A stretch of 64,000 nt of DNA from contig VICG01000016.1 in NCBI GenBank assembly GCA_008692225.1, forward strand, positions 1,570,001 through 1,634,000, given 5' to 3'. Under the pieces are notes generated by a model. The model ran no database searches. It was not told the DNA's origin and saw only the letters and a program-made list of their open reading frames with translations. The translations under genes were made by a program, and so were the position numbers. Numbering within the stretch: position 1 is the stretch's first letter; every line of letters begins with the position of its first letter. This document shows positions 32,401-46,368 of the stretch, piece after piece. This DNA is from Monilinia fructicola (taxonomy: Eukaryota > Ascomycota > Leotiomycetes > Helotiales > Sclerotiniaceae).

Positions 32401-35400
32401 GGTGGATACAATGAAGCTATTCCCTCGCACAAGATATTGGATTATGCAGAAAAATGAAGCATAAGTGTATGCTGTATGCTAAACTAAGAGCGGATTAGGG
32501 ACAGAGAGTGGCTTTTGGTCTGGGGGTGACTTGTAGGTTCGAAGTGAACATGAAGTTGGCGAAAATGAGTGATTCAAGCCCATCCTTTCTCCCACGATTT
32601 ATTCTAACCCTCGAGAGCTCGATCTCGCCTCCTACAAAACGAGACTAATATACTAGAATCACACGAAAGCCTGTGTATATTCTCTTCTCCCTAAGATGGG
32701 ACATGCGACAAAACTTTTTGATGAGCAAGTGAGTGATTATTTATTATCACATATCCTTGTGAACCATCTGATCTCTGCCCATCTCAAATTCCCAGCTCGA
32801 CATGAAAACACCTCCCCCATACAAGAAAAGGGAGAAACGGTCCAAAGATAGATTACTCCTATCTCAGTGTTGTTTGATACTGCGTACGATATTATCTAAA
32901 TAGATAGTACATGACCGGTTGCCCTTTTGAGATGAAACTTTGATTCTCTCCGCTCTTAAGTAATTCCTACAACTCTTTTCAGCGGTTGATACTAGGGTGT
33001 TAACCGTCATAGTGTATAAACTTGGTGGGTATGATGCAGGACGAGCTGAAAATGTATAATATGAAGTGAAATTCTAGGAGATATTAGACTGGTGGAAGAT
33101 ATCAGTGCCTCTCTTGTTGTCAAGTATTACAAGACAGGATTAGTAGGGGCGTATCCAAATACCAAGTTGATTTGATGTCAGAGGATACCCAAAACGATGG
33201 CCACTATTTTGAAGTCACTTTCTTAGAAACCTGCCAGCAGGGAAAATGTAAAACGACAAAGAGATTGAAGCGATCGTAGCTTGTGAATATAGTACTAAGG
33301 TCAACATGACGAAGATTAAAAGTACCAATTTCCTTGCACATGGTTGCGGCGGTGATAGTGCTCATTGGGAATGATGCAAGTGGTGCCAAAGGGTGGATAA
33401 TCAAGTCAATTCACTTCATTTTTGCAATTGATCAGGGCCTGGAATGAATTACCTGTCAGTAAACAAAAGATATATCATATAGAAGCAAGGTGTTACCGCC
33501 TAGACCCTCTTTGCCTATGACATTTTGTGAGTAAACCGACTTAGACATTGTACTTTGCAACTCCTTCGATTTCAACTCTCTTTCTACATTCGATATAGGC
33601 AAGGCTCAGCTACAAGATGCTGAATTGCTTGATGCCTGAAGGATTCCATCAAGGTTTATGGGATGAGAGAAGGATTTGTCACTGAAAGAAGAAGATGCGA
33701 TTGGGCGACAATAATAGTACTCAACTCAGAGGTTGAAGGAAGCTGCCGAAGTCGCCAGCTTTCGCATAAATCAGCTACCACATGTGGAAATGAGGGAAAA
33801 GCAATGGGCTTACAAGCTGCGAACCCCACAAGTCTGAAATCTTTGGAGAAGGCCCAGAACTTCTTCGCAAGAACACTGATGTATAATTACCAAGTTCTAG
33901 GTAGTTCTTTTTGAGATCATCTTTAGCCGGATGATGTTTTGCATATCGTACAGATCGATCTTGAATCGTATGATTGACATCAGTGAGACAGCGCATCGTA
34001 CATAAACAAGTTCCTATTGCAGCAACTTCACTGCCGTTGAAAATCCTGCGCAACCGCCTTGAAATAAGGCTCGATATCTTAGGCAATTTTGCCGAAGTAA
34101 TGACACCGGGGCCCCGGAATCAACCCTTGGGCATTGAAAACAAAAGCTGCAGAACATCTGACGATCATGATGCAGTTTGAAAACTCGAACAAGTGCGAGC
34201 TAAATTCTAGGGGTCCAACCAAGCCTTATTGTTGACCAAAAACAGCCTCACACTCAAGGTGGAGATTGGAAAGGGGAGCTTTATCGTTGGCCTGAGGGAA
34301 ATATGCACTTCGCGATCGTATCTGGAATATCATTTGCTGAAAAGAAGCTTCAGACTGCAGGCCACCGCAGAAACAAGAATCATGAGGATGAAAGTTTCTT
34401 CACCGCTGTGAATAAGTGGCATGGGTATCTATCTCGAAGAGATTTGTAACCGATTGCTGTTCACATTGAAGAAAATGACCAGTCACTTTACGAAAGCAGG
34501 TATCCCGCATCCTTTTCCTAGTTCTAAAAGGCATAACGCCATATTGAAACTACTCAAGACCCTTGAGCGAAAGACTTTTGACGAAAATAAGTCCGTCAAT
34601 TCAGATGTTTGTGTGTGACAAAGATGGGGTGGGGAAATCATGTTAACCATGCGCCAATTCATGCAAGCCACTTTACCCGGCCCATGGATTTCTTATCAAA
34701 TTGACGGCGAGAAGCAGTAGATTTAATGCTAAATGTGCAACCGGTAAAGAAATCACTGTAGATCTTGGGCCGGGAGTGGATACATCAAAACCTGGTAGAC
34801 GGATCTTTTGACGGAATGTCACCTCACCATCTCAGACGGAGAAATCTGACATGCTGATCTGACAAATAGTTTCAAGACTTTTATCTCATGTTGCATTGCT
34901 CTTCTGACAACTGCGTGCCTGAACATTTGTACATGTGTCAATTCAAAGAGCGGTAGCAAACGTGGTTGGCTGCAAAGAGATTAGTGAGTGGTATGTAAGA
35001 GTTTAATCACTAATCAAAGCTTACCACTTCCCTACGAAAAAGCCATATAGAAGCCACGAACTTTTCAATTCGGTATACCGATTCATGCGAGTCGGCTCCC
35101 AAGCAAGAGTGGGATAAACCTTCGGTATCCCGTGGGTATGCATAATCGGATATTGTCTCGTATCTTTTAACCCGAAGGAAGAAAGGGGGTGTGCATTGTC
35201 GGCAAGGAGAAGGGTGAGGGAAAGCCACTCAAAATTATGATAGGTCAGAATTTGAAGGCCTTCAGCTTTCACAGATCGTAAAATTTCCTTAACAATAGCC
35301 ACTATATTCAGATTAGACCTCAAAGGCTAGAAGCTGCATATGTTTAACATTCTCGTCTCAATTGATCGATGAGATTAAAGGTTCTTGTCAACAAAAAATT

Positions 35401-38400
35401 TGAATCGAGATCGATTTGCATACTTTATGCATCGGAAACTTCTGTGTTTAAGATGCACCTACTGGGTGCTTAAAATCTTAGACATTGAAGTATCAGCTCA
35501 CATCGTCCTGGTCAAGGCCTCCCGCATTCCACGGAAGTATCCCAGGAATTGAGGCAAACCATAGCGAGAATATGAGCTATCAAGAATGTGAAATGCCTAA
35601 CAATTGAAAGGGAGATTGCAATTCTCCTTACTTGGGAAATCATTTGCAGGTTCTTCATCGCGTCGGGAGAAGAAAGGAAAAGGGCAGCAACGGTACAATA
35701 CACCAGTGTTAGTACAGCCTTATTGGAACTCCTGTTATACGTAGGTATCTTGAAGGGTATCTTATGAATTTTGCGACAGTGAAAAGCAATTGATGAGGAT
35801 CCTCAAGCCATGTATCAGATATTGAGTGGAGGAGGTCTATAACCTGCACACAATATGGCTCCGATCATGATTTTCTGCGGCTTTCTTCTCCCGTTTATAC
35901 TTAGTCCTGTATTGGATTAGTTCTAGGTTGTGTGCTTCTATAGATGTATTTTTCTAGATGAAATTGGCGAGTAAGCTAGCACGGACTGATTTGAATGGAT
36001 GACACCAGAAGGAAAAAGCAAACTGCGTGTTGAAGTCTTGGAGAAAAAAAAAAGGGAGTGTCTTTGCGTATTGATTGCATTCAGTGTGGAGAGGGTGGTA
36101 CGAGGCGAACGGCGTAGTTCCCCGTTAGTCTAGAGAAGTGTTATCCCTGTGAAAAGTCTGGACCAGCTTCTGCCCGTGTCTCTCCCCCCACTGCCCCCCG
36201 TATTCTTCATATACATTGTAGAATAATATTGCAGTCCTTCGTGCAGAAACCCCCTAACGCCGAATCAGTCTAAGAATCATACCATTTGTACCCGCTCCGA
36301 CCGGTACGGCGTTAATGTTACTGTAAAGATATCTGCAGATCTTATATCCGCCGTTCAATTCAACATTCGTTTGCAATAAGCTTTCTTCATTAATAAAGAA
36401 AGTTTCCTACCGACATGAAAAAGATTGTATGAGTCCCAGACCGCTAGTCAATCTGGGCCGAATACGATAGCTACGTATCATACGTATGTTGGTTAGATAG
36501 ATGTACAATGTAGCATGTACCTTAGTAGCTGCATCAAAAAGAATCGTCAGAAGACTACGGATACTCGGTGTCGGCCCGGAAGGTCTTCATTTAGCAGTAT
36601 TTCAAATCATTTAATTAGGAAATTATACCCTTCCTTACATAAATGATCAATAGGGGCTTAGGCTTTCCTTACATGCGCTTTGCCCCGCTTCAATGCCCAT
36701 GGGCTGAAATCTTACGCTCAGTAAGGCTGGTTCAATTAGCGTCTTATGTATAATGGATGTTTCTAATCTTGTGTAACGGCTTCGCGCCTGTTCACAAATT
36801 ATCATCAAGTCATGATTGTATAGTCATATATCGCTTCAATGTACCGTCTAATTTCAACAAGCTGAGACTTCACTTAGACCTCATTAGACCTAGATCTCTC
36901 CTCTTAAATTAAGAAATTAGAAAAATGGATTGTTTAGCTGTTCATCTTTGCTTTGTATTCCCGATATTCCCGTTTTGGCGACAAAAGCTAGACTTGATAT
37001 AGATTAGATAGATTCTCAGTTTGTTGAGCTTAGACGGTAGCCTCGTGTTTTCTTCTCGTTGGATGATCTTCGGTATTTCTGCCCTGCTCTGCCCCCGTTT
37101 ATTCTCGGTACCCCTGGTACAATTTATAATGTTACACAATCCACAAGAAGCCTTCAGCGCTTAAACCAAACTCTGGGGATTTTCCAGGATCTTTCTCACC
37201 AGAACATACTATTTTGCATGAAACGAAAACCGAACGAGTAAGTCCAACGACCAAGAATAAAATGAAAGGATGTAACATAAATATCTCTGCTTTACTCAGC
37301 CCGTTGGCAGTAGACTTCCGCTCTCGCGGCTTAATCTGGCCCCCGGTATGTTGGGATCCTCCAGTGGATATGCTAATATCGACCCGTTGTGGACCAAATG
37401 AGCTTCCTAATATGTAGAAGTACATGGCATTATGGTATCGTTCCATTTATGTTGGTTACTAGGGCTTGAACCTACATTTTGATTAGCTACCAAATACTCG
37501 GGTCTAAATTAATCACATGATAATTATCGACGTTGAAGGGTGTTCCCTGCCATTCGCTATGAGAAATCTTAAAATCAATTAGAAAGGTTCAAGAAAGAAA
37601 ATGAAGAAGTGAGCAGAATGCTGACAAGATAGTATGAGATAAGGAATATATATCTGAGATGTCTACGCAGTAGAGAAAAGAAATATGCCAATTAGACCGC
37701 GCGGTAGGAGAAGCGACGGTGCGGCACTTTTCTTGAAGGGGGTTCACAAAGAGGACAGTGTGGCGGCAAAATGTTTCTTCAATGATATAGAGGGGCGGGA
37801 AGTGCGGTGCAAGTCTACGTCTGTGCCCTCTTAGTCCTTTTGATCATTGATGTCAAGTTGTAGTATGACATGGGGGAATGTGATCAATTTTGTGACGATC
37901 CTTGATTGATGCCCGAACACTTAGATATCTCTCATTGGCTGTGGCTTTCATTAATTTCTTCAACATTGCATAACATGCAACATCCACTTCTAGTGATGTG
38001 ATTATATTATTACATCATGCTAAATGTAGGGAGCTAATGTTCGAGAACAACTTGCGTAGACGATACTACCCAGCCCCTAGCAGAACGACTCATCAACTGC
38101 AAGATATCAGATAAAGCCCACCAATGAAAAAATTGCCCAAAAGGCAGCATATATTCACAAGGATAAGCTGAACGCCACATATAAACCAGTCTCAGGTAGC
38201 CAATAGCTCTAACGAGTTCTGAAGAACAAACCCAGAGCCACGGTACCTCTTTGCCATACTGCCAAAAGCAGTTTACCTTGGAATCTTTAGATTGCTTAAA
38301 AATAATCGTAACTAAACGACATCGAAAATGTGAGAGCTTTTGAAAATCAAACACAAGACTTCGGTAGCCCGTCGGTACACATGAAGTATAATGCATGTCC

Positions 38401-38699
38401 TTGTTGGAGAAAGTTGCCCTCGCCCCTTGATGCCGACATATAGTATTGTCTCAGACTCTCAGCAAAGCTATCTGACATTCCTACTTACTTCAGATCCAGT
38501 TGGTACTGTGTTGGGTTTCTCCTCACAGGGCTTATATTAGGTTCTGTGTCCCTTATATCATTACAGTTTCTTTATTAGCTCCCCAGATAAGATATTGAGT
38601 TCTTTGCTATCTTCAGGGACTTTATCTTCTTTTAATATACTTCATATCGAAACTCAATTATATTAGTACCTCTGAGCATTCACTCATCATATCACCAGA
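29426..38699. other. 9.3-kb gene desert
   Basis: No supported gene over 9 kb. Frames are short and change often. Possible relics: the plus strand at 33.66-34.7 kb has several adjoining protein-like pieces in different frames, and the minus strand at 38034-38396 has a 120-codon frame. No long terminal repeats, transposase or reverse transcriptase motifs were recognised. The right end is the promoter of the Myb-like gene. Confidence 0.5.
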
Positions 38700-39949
38700 A
38701 TGACTATGAAATTGGAGCTATCATCTCGCAAAAACTCTTCTGTCATGGAAATTCCCTCCGTTGTTAACACCGCTGAGGAAGTTGTCACTCAGAAAATGGA
38801 TATCCTCATGATCTTGAATCCCTCGGATGTACAAGTTAAAACAGAAGATCATTCTGACAATGAATCTACCAATTCAGAAATGGGTGCTCGAAATCAACAT
38901 GAGCAACCTTCACACTACATACAGCAACCCAGACCTATGTCTGGCGAGCATCCTTTGATCCACTACCAAACCCAGCTCGAAGCTCTGGAAAGCCAAAATC
39001 ATACTCGTCTATCAGCCGTACGATCTGGAAGAACACAGCTCCCGCCAGCCCCTATTCATCGGCGTCCTCTGACTTTCAATCCGATAAATGCCCCTCGGAG
39101 ATATACAACCCACTACTCTCTACCCCCCATCTATCCCATTCACGATGAAGGATATCACTCTCCACCACCAACTTATCATTATCGTCATGAACGCCATCAC
39201 CAACTTCATCATCGTCGCCAATCTCGTTCAGTTCCTACACCCAATAAGAAAAAGCCCCGCAGCAACAAGACCTATACAGTTGAAGAAGTCGACTTCATTA
39301 GGTATTACAAAGAGGACTTGAACAAGCGTTGGCCTGAGGTTCTCGCTTGCTTTAGGCGATATTTTATCGAACGCCAAAGAGATTCAGAGCAATCTCTTTC
39401 ATCGAGGTACTACAGAGATAATTGTCTGAAGATGTATGATTCTAGTGGCAGACTGATGCGGGACGACAATGGGAAGATTAAAACTATTTCTGCTAAGGTT
39501 CGAAGAAGAGGAACTCCAGCTGGAAGAGAAGAAGCTCTACCATATACTCTTGTGCAGAAGCACCCAGAGAGAGCTATGAGATACCCATGGGTTTCAGAGC
39601 AACACAAGATTGAAGCCAGAAGACTAGCAGCTGAAATGAGCGATCAAGAACGAGGTATGTGCTTCCTATCTTCTACTTCATCTAATTCCCTACAAATACA
39701 TGGCTTGACAGTGAGCTAACAGTCACGGCAGAAATTCTGAATTCACAGAGAGCGCAACAGTTAAGACAGGAGGAACTAGAAAGGGGAATAGTTGAGGAGA
39801 GACGATCATCATCGGACGATTCTATGCATCTTTGCGACCCTCTAGACCCCCGTCGAGGATCTATAGATGAGTCTATGGATGAATTTAGCGGCTACGAAGG
39901 CTCATCTACAGCTTCAAGCCCTCAGATTTCCCCACGGTCTTCACCTTGA
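38700..39949 (+). CDS. Myb/SANT-like domain protein, probable DNA-binding
   Basis: 390 residues from exons 38700-39654 and 39732-39949 (77-bp intron, GTATGT donor, GAGCTAACAG branch site, GGCAG acceptor). N-terminal half is low-complexity, polar and His/Pro-rich (HYRHERHHQLHHRRQSRSVP), then a basic NKKKPRSNK segment, then a helical domain around residues 195-245: YTVEEVDFIRYYKEDLNKRW followed by EVLACFRRYF...SSRYYRD. This has the spacing of aromatic residues seen in fungal Myb/SANT-like domains. A conserved region continues (KVRRRGTPAGREEALPYTLV, HPERAMRYPWVSEQHKI). The Ser-rich tail ends ISPRSSP. A nuclear regulatory role is inferred from the fold only. It lies alone between two gene-poor stretches. 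Confidence 0.7.
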
Positions 39950-42900
39950 CTAAATTCACGCGCCTTTACATAAGCTTTCTTGAGATTGGAAATGGTAGAA
40001 ATGGTGGTAGGGTCTTCTAAGGATTTATTGACTTTTAAATTATCCGCTTTCGCTGTGAAAATCTGTGTTTCAGTTTGGTCTTGCTTGACTTGGTTTGATC
40101 TGGTTTAGCTGATGGTCTTATGGTATGTTTGATACATTGATATGCTTCACTGCTTTTGTTTCAAGTCTGAAATACGTTTTGGGTTTCTGTGTCTATAATG
40201 GAAGAATACTGCTAGTGGGTACAAATTATGACAAGAAATGACTTCAATGACTATATCCAGGCTTTCTTCGATATGAGGTCTTGATATTATAAAAGTTATT
40301 ATTAGTATTGGTGATTGTATCAACGACACAAATTTCCAACAAGATAAGTCACGAAGCTCATATGCTCTACTGCTCGGAGTATATCACTTTGTAATCCATT
40401 CGTCTCTTACAGACAAAATGATGCATTACTGCCAACAACTTCAACGATTTCAATATCCCAATAGTTAGCCGGTCATGATTTAACTCTATTTTGCATGCTG
40501 TTTGCCCAAATTTTTAGGTTTTTGTTCTTCTATTGCTGTCAAATCAATCCTATGGCTTACAACGCTTGCAGAAACTACGGCCTGAAAATTAGCACATCCA
40601 AGAATGACACCTCTTAGTATACTAACTCGAAAGCTCAACTTTGATACCCACAATAGAGACTGGCTACTATAGGCAAACACTTCAAGAACCTATCAAAATT
40701 CTAGCCCATCAAGTTTAGATCAACGATCCACTTGTAAGTCCATTCAAAATGCAGAAATCTGCCTCATACCCTGTAAGAATTCAAGGGTAGTCTCGCGTTG
40801 GATCCCAATCTGTGAAGTTCAGTTGAATAAAGCCGTTGACCCGAGGGACTGGGACAATTTGGAATTCATTGTAGTAATCAAATCAACAACTGTCTCATTC
40901 CCTGGTCTATCTACTTTAACCCCTGGTGTGATTAGATCAGATTGGTTCTGAACCGCTTCATTAACTCCTTCATTTCACCGTCGCCATCTCCAGTGCTTCC
41001 AAATTGGCTTTAGTTACAGACCAACAACTTCCATCCCCAGACTAAATTCCTTTAGAATCAGGATCCGGACCGTCGGCTGGATACTTCCCAGATAAGCACT
41101 GATGTTGAAGACAATTTGACTCGCTTTTGACCGGGGTAGTTAATAACCAACGTAACTCATACTATCGCTTCCAACCCCATCCACTACTTTCATGAAGCCA
41201 TGTCACAAATACAGATAACTAACGCTTCATTCAGTCCAATAGGGAAGTTCATCAGAAGTACCGAGTTCACACCACAAGGTGGACATTTGCGCTTCTACTT
41301 TCCACACAGAGACAAATACGAGACTCCTGAATATTCTACCAAGACTCTAACCAACAAAGTTCCAACTCCATCCATCACCCCATTCGCCTTATGAAAGACG
41401 GAATGATTTTCATGCTTGACAGTGGGCCCTCTCCTTCAATCAATAACCACCGAATAGCCCATCTAATCTATCTAAACTTCCAAGCCTATCAACCCCTCGC
41501 CGAGTTTATCTCCACAACAATCTTTCAGAAGCTGTCGTCCCCGTAAACCATCACGATGCCTCATCTCAATCATTGTTTCCCAACGATTCAAGTTCATGTT
41601 TGAGAAGCGCTACGACAACCATCTTCCCTCCAAACTTTCCGAGTCCCGAAATTCTCACTGCATGATTGACACACACAAAACTTGTGATTGCCGTGCCTCA
41701 ACCCTTATTTTCCAACATGCACCACCATCTAATCTCAGTCCTCAAACAGTGAGAAGTAAAGAATAGAAATGCAATAACAAGTTGGGCTGTGCAACTCAAA
41801 CAACACACTGGCACAGACATTTTTTGCCCGTCCCGTCGGGACTTACATCAGCACCATACCATACTGAATTGTTTACTGAACCAGTCCACTTCATGCTCAC
41901 GTACTCATCCCTTGCTCAGGTCAGTATGTCGGATACCGGGTAAATTTATCTGCAAATGTAAATGTCAATGTCAAAATCATATATGCCATAGCCAATAGCC
42001 AAGCTTCCCATTTGAAAATGCCCCGATCAGATATACATGTCGTTTGTTGGTTTTTTGTGGTTGGATACCAGAAGGAGCTAGTGATAGTGCTGATGCAAAG
42101 TGACCTTGTCAGATATATGCATATAAGCGAATGGTAGGGGTTTCCAAATCCGTGGCAGCGCAACTTTTTTGTTGCTTTTCGTGGAGAGTAATGGTAGGGG
42201 TGGACGCTTTAAGTTCATAACATGTCTTTGTCTTGATTTGGGGTATTTTATTTTTACTTCAGATTTCTCATTTTCTGAAATACAGTGATGTTTTAGGAAT
42301 GATTCAAGGGCCAAAGAGAAGGAATAACGAACTGCCACCCAAGTATCGAATGGCTTCTTCCGTCATCGGTCCGCGTTTCGGGGTTTCTGAAGAGCGAGAC
42401 CAATTGTTTGATTATGTGTAGCCTGGGAATAGATGTCTAGATGAGTCGATATAGATTTTCGGGTGAATGGACTGTTTTCAAAGAGGAAATGTAGGTGATT
42501 CAAATTGTTCGATGCATATCATTATCAAGTCTGTTTATTTTGAATGGGCCTTGGTCCATGTCGTTTACCCGAACATGATATTACCTGCCCCTTTCTTCTA
42601 CAGAGTATATCTGCAGATTCCTCAAGAAAAAATTGCGCCAGGGAAGAATTTAATGACTCTTCACGAACAGAGTAAGCAGATATCCTCATGGAGTTTCTCT
42701 AACCGCCTGGGGATGTATCACTGGATGAATTCTTACCCAGCTTTGGCTCCTGAAGTCCCAAAGATGTCTGTTGGATTCAACTTGTAAGATTGGAGCGCCA
42801 AGATCAGTTTGGCCACCTCTCTACCTCATGGTGACACGAACTCACGCCAGGTCTACTATGAAGCATCTGGGAGCCCATCAGATACCACCAACAAACCTCA

Positions 42901-45055
42901 TGGCTGAACTTGTCAATGCGGCGTAGATTACTCGACAATTTCAATGCCAACATTCACGATCAGCAGTGTTTAGAACCTGCGCACTAGGCGCACAAAATTC
43001 AAGGGATGTTCATACAACTGTTACGAACTTCATCATGCACAAGGCACACTGCAAAATGCCTTATCTTCGATCATTTGCCTGCTGGGTTTAACATGCGTAT
43101 GTCTCACACGAAAGCCAGGAGTACTACGGATAATAAGTTGAAGGGGCTGTGAAGTAATTACGGCCGAAGTAATTATCCTACATGATCACTTGGAAGTTAG
43201 GACTTGGAGCCAGCCCATCTCGGCAGATCTGAACTGGCAGAAACAAGAGTGATCACTGGAACAGTGTAAAAGAAAATCGAGGTAATTCGGTTACAGACGG
43301 TGCGGTGAGTCTGTGACCATAGTTGTGAAGAATGAAACGGTTTGCCAACACAAATCCATGAAAGATCACTCAAGACTTTGCATGACCATTACGGCCCGCA
43401 ATACACCCGAGGTATGAATTACACTTCTCTATCAGAGAAAGCTTACATTCATGTATTACAAACCTAATGCAGGCTTTGATATTTTGTGATTATATGTGTA
43501 ACCTGAGCATTCTTCCCCTCATGCGGCAGTTGAATTGAGGAATCTTTTCACTAGCATCTAGCTTATTATCTAATTCTTCGAATATAAAGTTATAAGAGAG
43601 TTATACATGTTGATTGGAACCCTCTATTTCCCTTGGAGGAATTTATATGATAGTGATACTTGTATTGATGTGTGCAGTCCGAGCAACAAGCGCCACAAAA
43701 GGGAATATTGTATGAATGCCTGTTCTTAAGGTGGCGAAGTATCTTATAAATAAGTTCCCTATACGTAGAGATTATCTCTATAACTTTTGTAAATCATTCA
43801 TTTTCATCTATATTGTTGTTGGCTTGTTATTGACCTAAGTGTTAAGCGATGATGTTTGACCGATTCATAGGTAACGGACGGGTCTACCTTCCAGATAATT
43901 ACTCACTTACATCTACCTTCGTCCCATTGTCTCCCATCTCATTATTTGGTGTATATCTGTTGTATTTTGAGATCTACTTGTTACAAAATTTGGTTAAGAT
44001 TTGACATTGAGCCTTCGGTGCAACCCACTCAACCCTCAGCCCTCCAATTTTCAATTTCTATCTTGAGCATGAACATTCCCGGGACTTTCAGAAACCAGTA
44101 TAGGTGGATGATACTTTTGACTTTCCACAAGTACTAGAAAAGGTTTAAGACCAAGAGTATCTGACTCCGACTGCTTACATCGGCCTATCTCCTCCCTAGC
44201 AAAAAAATGATCAAGAGAACTTTACACCAAGTTTGGGAAGCTCTGTCGACATACAAGGCATCGAAGCATTTGGCAAGGTGTTTTTGAAGTGTGAGTATAG
44301 GTAAAACAGAGGGAAATCACAATGCAAGGAAGAAAATGTTCCGCCATCGACTTAGTATGTGCTGTAGTACCCGCCCCACCATGGTCTCCAAGTCTTTCTC
44401 TCTAGATTCCATTCAACCTCTAGGATACAAGCAGATATGACCATGTAGAATAATCTCATCTGATATTCAAAGACCAAGCAAGCTATTTATACGGAAACAA
44501 GCTAGGGGCTATACATGGGAGATGAGATGGTCGTCGTGCACCACTACGAACTTGACCTTTCCATTACTTAGTGTATACAATATACTGTAGCCAACTCGAA
44601 ACAACCTTGTGTCAGGCTGACTCTACCAGTATGTATAAATCTAAAATACCTGTACAATATAATACCTAGTCAGCACTTCCCTCTGTACAATCTCCAGTAT
44701 TGTAATGCCAAGCTGTTGGCCATTCACTTTCCCTGTTGTACTACATCAACCACACTAGACTTCAAATCCTTCCAACCCACCCCATTCATTCTCTTGCCCA
44801 TCACACAACAACCTTGAGCCATTGACGTATCAATGCCTATCTCTCAACTACAGGGGATATCCGGAAACTAGACAATCACTTAAATCAGGAGTCTCTGGTG
44901 GCAGATTCCTTCCCTCATCGACTGGCTACCATGCCCAGGAAAGATGCTTTGATGTTTCTGTGATCGACTTGCAATACATGCTTGCATCCTGAAGCAAGTT
45001 TGGTCTTCTTCCTTGTACACAACCCCCCTCTCACATTGCCCAAAAGCACTGCCCA

Positions 45056-45077
45056 CCCCCCCCCCCCCCCCCCCCCC
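45056..45077. repeat. Poly-C tract, 22 bases
   Basis: An uninterrupted run of C on the plus strand, in a C-rich leader-like region upstream of the possible exon at 45403. Confidence 0.9.
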
Positions 45078-45402
45078 GACCGCCACGCAGGCACACAATT
45101 TGTTACACCCCCAACCGAGAAAACTCCAAACAACGTATTACTAAACACTCAGCACTCCTTTCCCCGCCATGTACATGCCTTCCATTCAGCCGAAAGGCGG
45201 CAGAATCAAGCGCAGCAGCTCTCACATCCCCACTCACCAGGTCCGCAATCTTTCCCTTTTCAATAGTCTCGCATTCTCTCCCCGACCACTCACTCGACTC
45301 ATAACACCATCGATACCGTCAAATGCATCATTCTGGCCGTCCGTACGCTCAAGTTAAAATTATTCTCCGTTGCTTCCTCCAGCCACATTGTTCCCTCGAC
45401 AA

Positions 45403-45427
45403 TGTCGGAAAAGTTAGGCCAAGAAGG
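45403..45427 (+). CDS. Possible first exon of an unresolved gene
   Basis: ATG in good context (CGACAATGTCGG) encodes MSEKLGQE and is followed by the donor GTGAGT after phase 1. The best acceptor (TTTTTATAG at 45726) continues GAPIKTLGI and then meets TGA; the same frame resumes with ATPEAYYNGVSEDRIAIERM until another stop near 45863. Either the gene is broken, its downstream exons are misread, or the peptide is very short. Confidence 0.25.
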
Positions 45428-46368
45428 TGAGTTACCACTTACCGCCCTCTTCATTACTCTGCACCCGACCTCTGGGAGGATCTTCGAATGCTGCCTTGCG
45501 ATATGCCACTTCTCTTTCGTCCATACCCATGATTGTTACTTTTGTGTTTCTTTCACCGGAGGGTGCGTACAATGGTAAATCATTCCACGGGAGAAAAGAC
45601 GACTTTTGTTCAAACAGCATGTGAAATTTTTGCTTGGCCCAGGTAACCTAGTGGCGGAATGATATAGCCAGGTACCAGATACATAGCCATTTCTAAGAGG
45701 AACTGAGACCTGGCCTTTTTATAGGAGCCCCGATCAAGACATTGGGCATTTGATGCTGCAGCAGTGATGGCCGATCCATGGCGACGCCTGAAGCTTACTA
45801 CAATGGGGTGTCCGAGGACAGGATTGCGATAGAAAGGATGGCATGCGATCTCTCCGAAGGTTGAAGCGAGACTCGTGAGGGTACTGGCTACGGCTGTAGG
45901 CGCAACGTCTCATTCTTGAGGCCGCCTGCATAGAATTCCATTGTAGCCATAGTACATGGATATGTTAGCACAGGATAAACGATAAGAGCAATCCATCATG
46001 GGACCACATCAAGGCAACCGCGAGATACTTGCCAGATTCGACGCTGGTCGATTCCAGGATTTGGCATATGGCGATTTGAGGCTACTCCTGTAGCCGACCA
46101 ATCGACGACCACGCGGAATGTTCATTCGCAGTGTGGCTGTCTGGAGAAAGCTCAACCCCTTGAAATGGTTCCTTTACCGTAGGATGTCGCTTGGTCGATA
46201 CTTTAGATGGCTCATTTGATATGTGTAGATTATTCGATGGAGTTGGGGATACTGTTACAGTCTCATTGATCTGGTTGACTCATCTTCAGAGACGGCGGAG
46301 AGCATAGTGGCATTATACCACCAATGGATGTTGCGTATTGCGCTGTAGATAGAACTAGCTCGATACTG

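Larger units (their letters stand above)
39950..46368. other. Gene-poor stretch of 6.4 kb
   Basis: No firm gene. A C22 homopolymer lies at 45056-45077, and a start-like exon MSEKLGQE at 45403 is followed by a good GTGAGT donor. Small ORFs at 41200-41394, 42467-42787 and 45169-45357 show no domain. Confidence 0.5.

Noticed and set aside
33775..34086. 103-codon minus-strand ORF
   Set aside because: Composition is not protein-like and it overlaps plus-strand pieces that look more like a relic.
38034..38396. 120-codon minus-strand ORF
   Set aside because: Rich in Trp/Cys with no domain or promoter; isolated in a gene-poor region. Not enough to call.
41200..41394. 64-codon ORF MSQIQITNASFSPIGKF...
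   Set aside because: No domain, no splice sites or promoter support.
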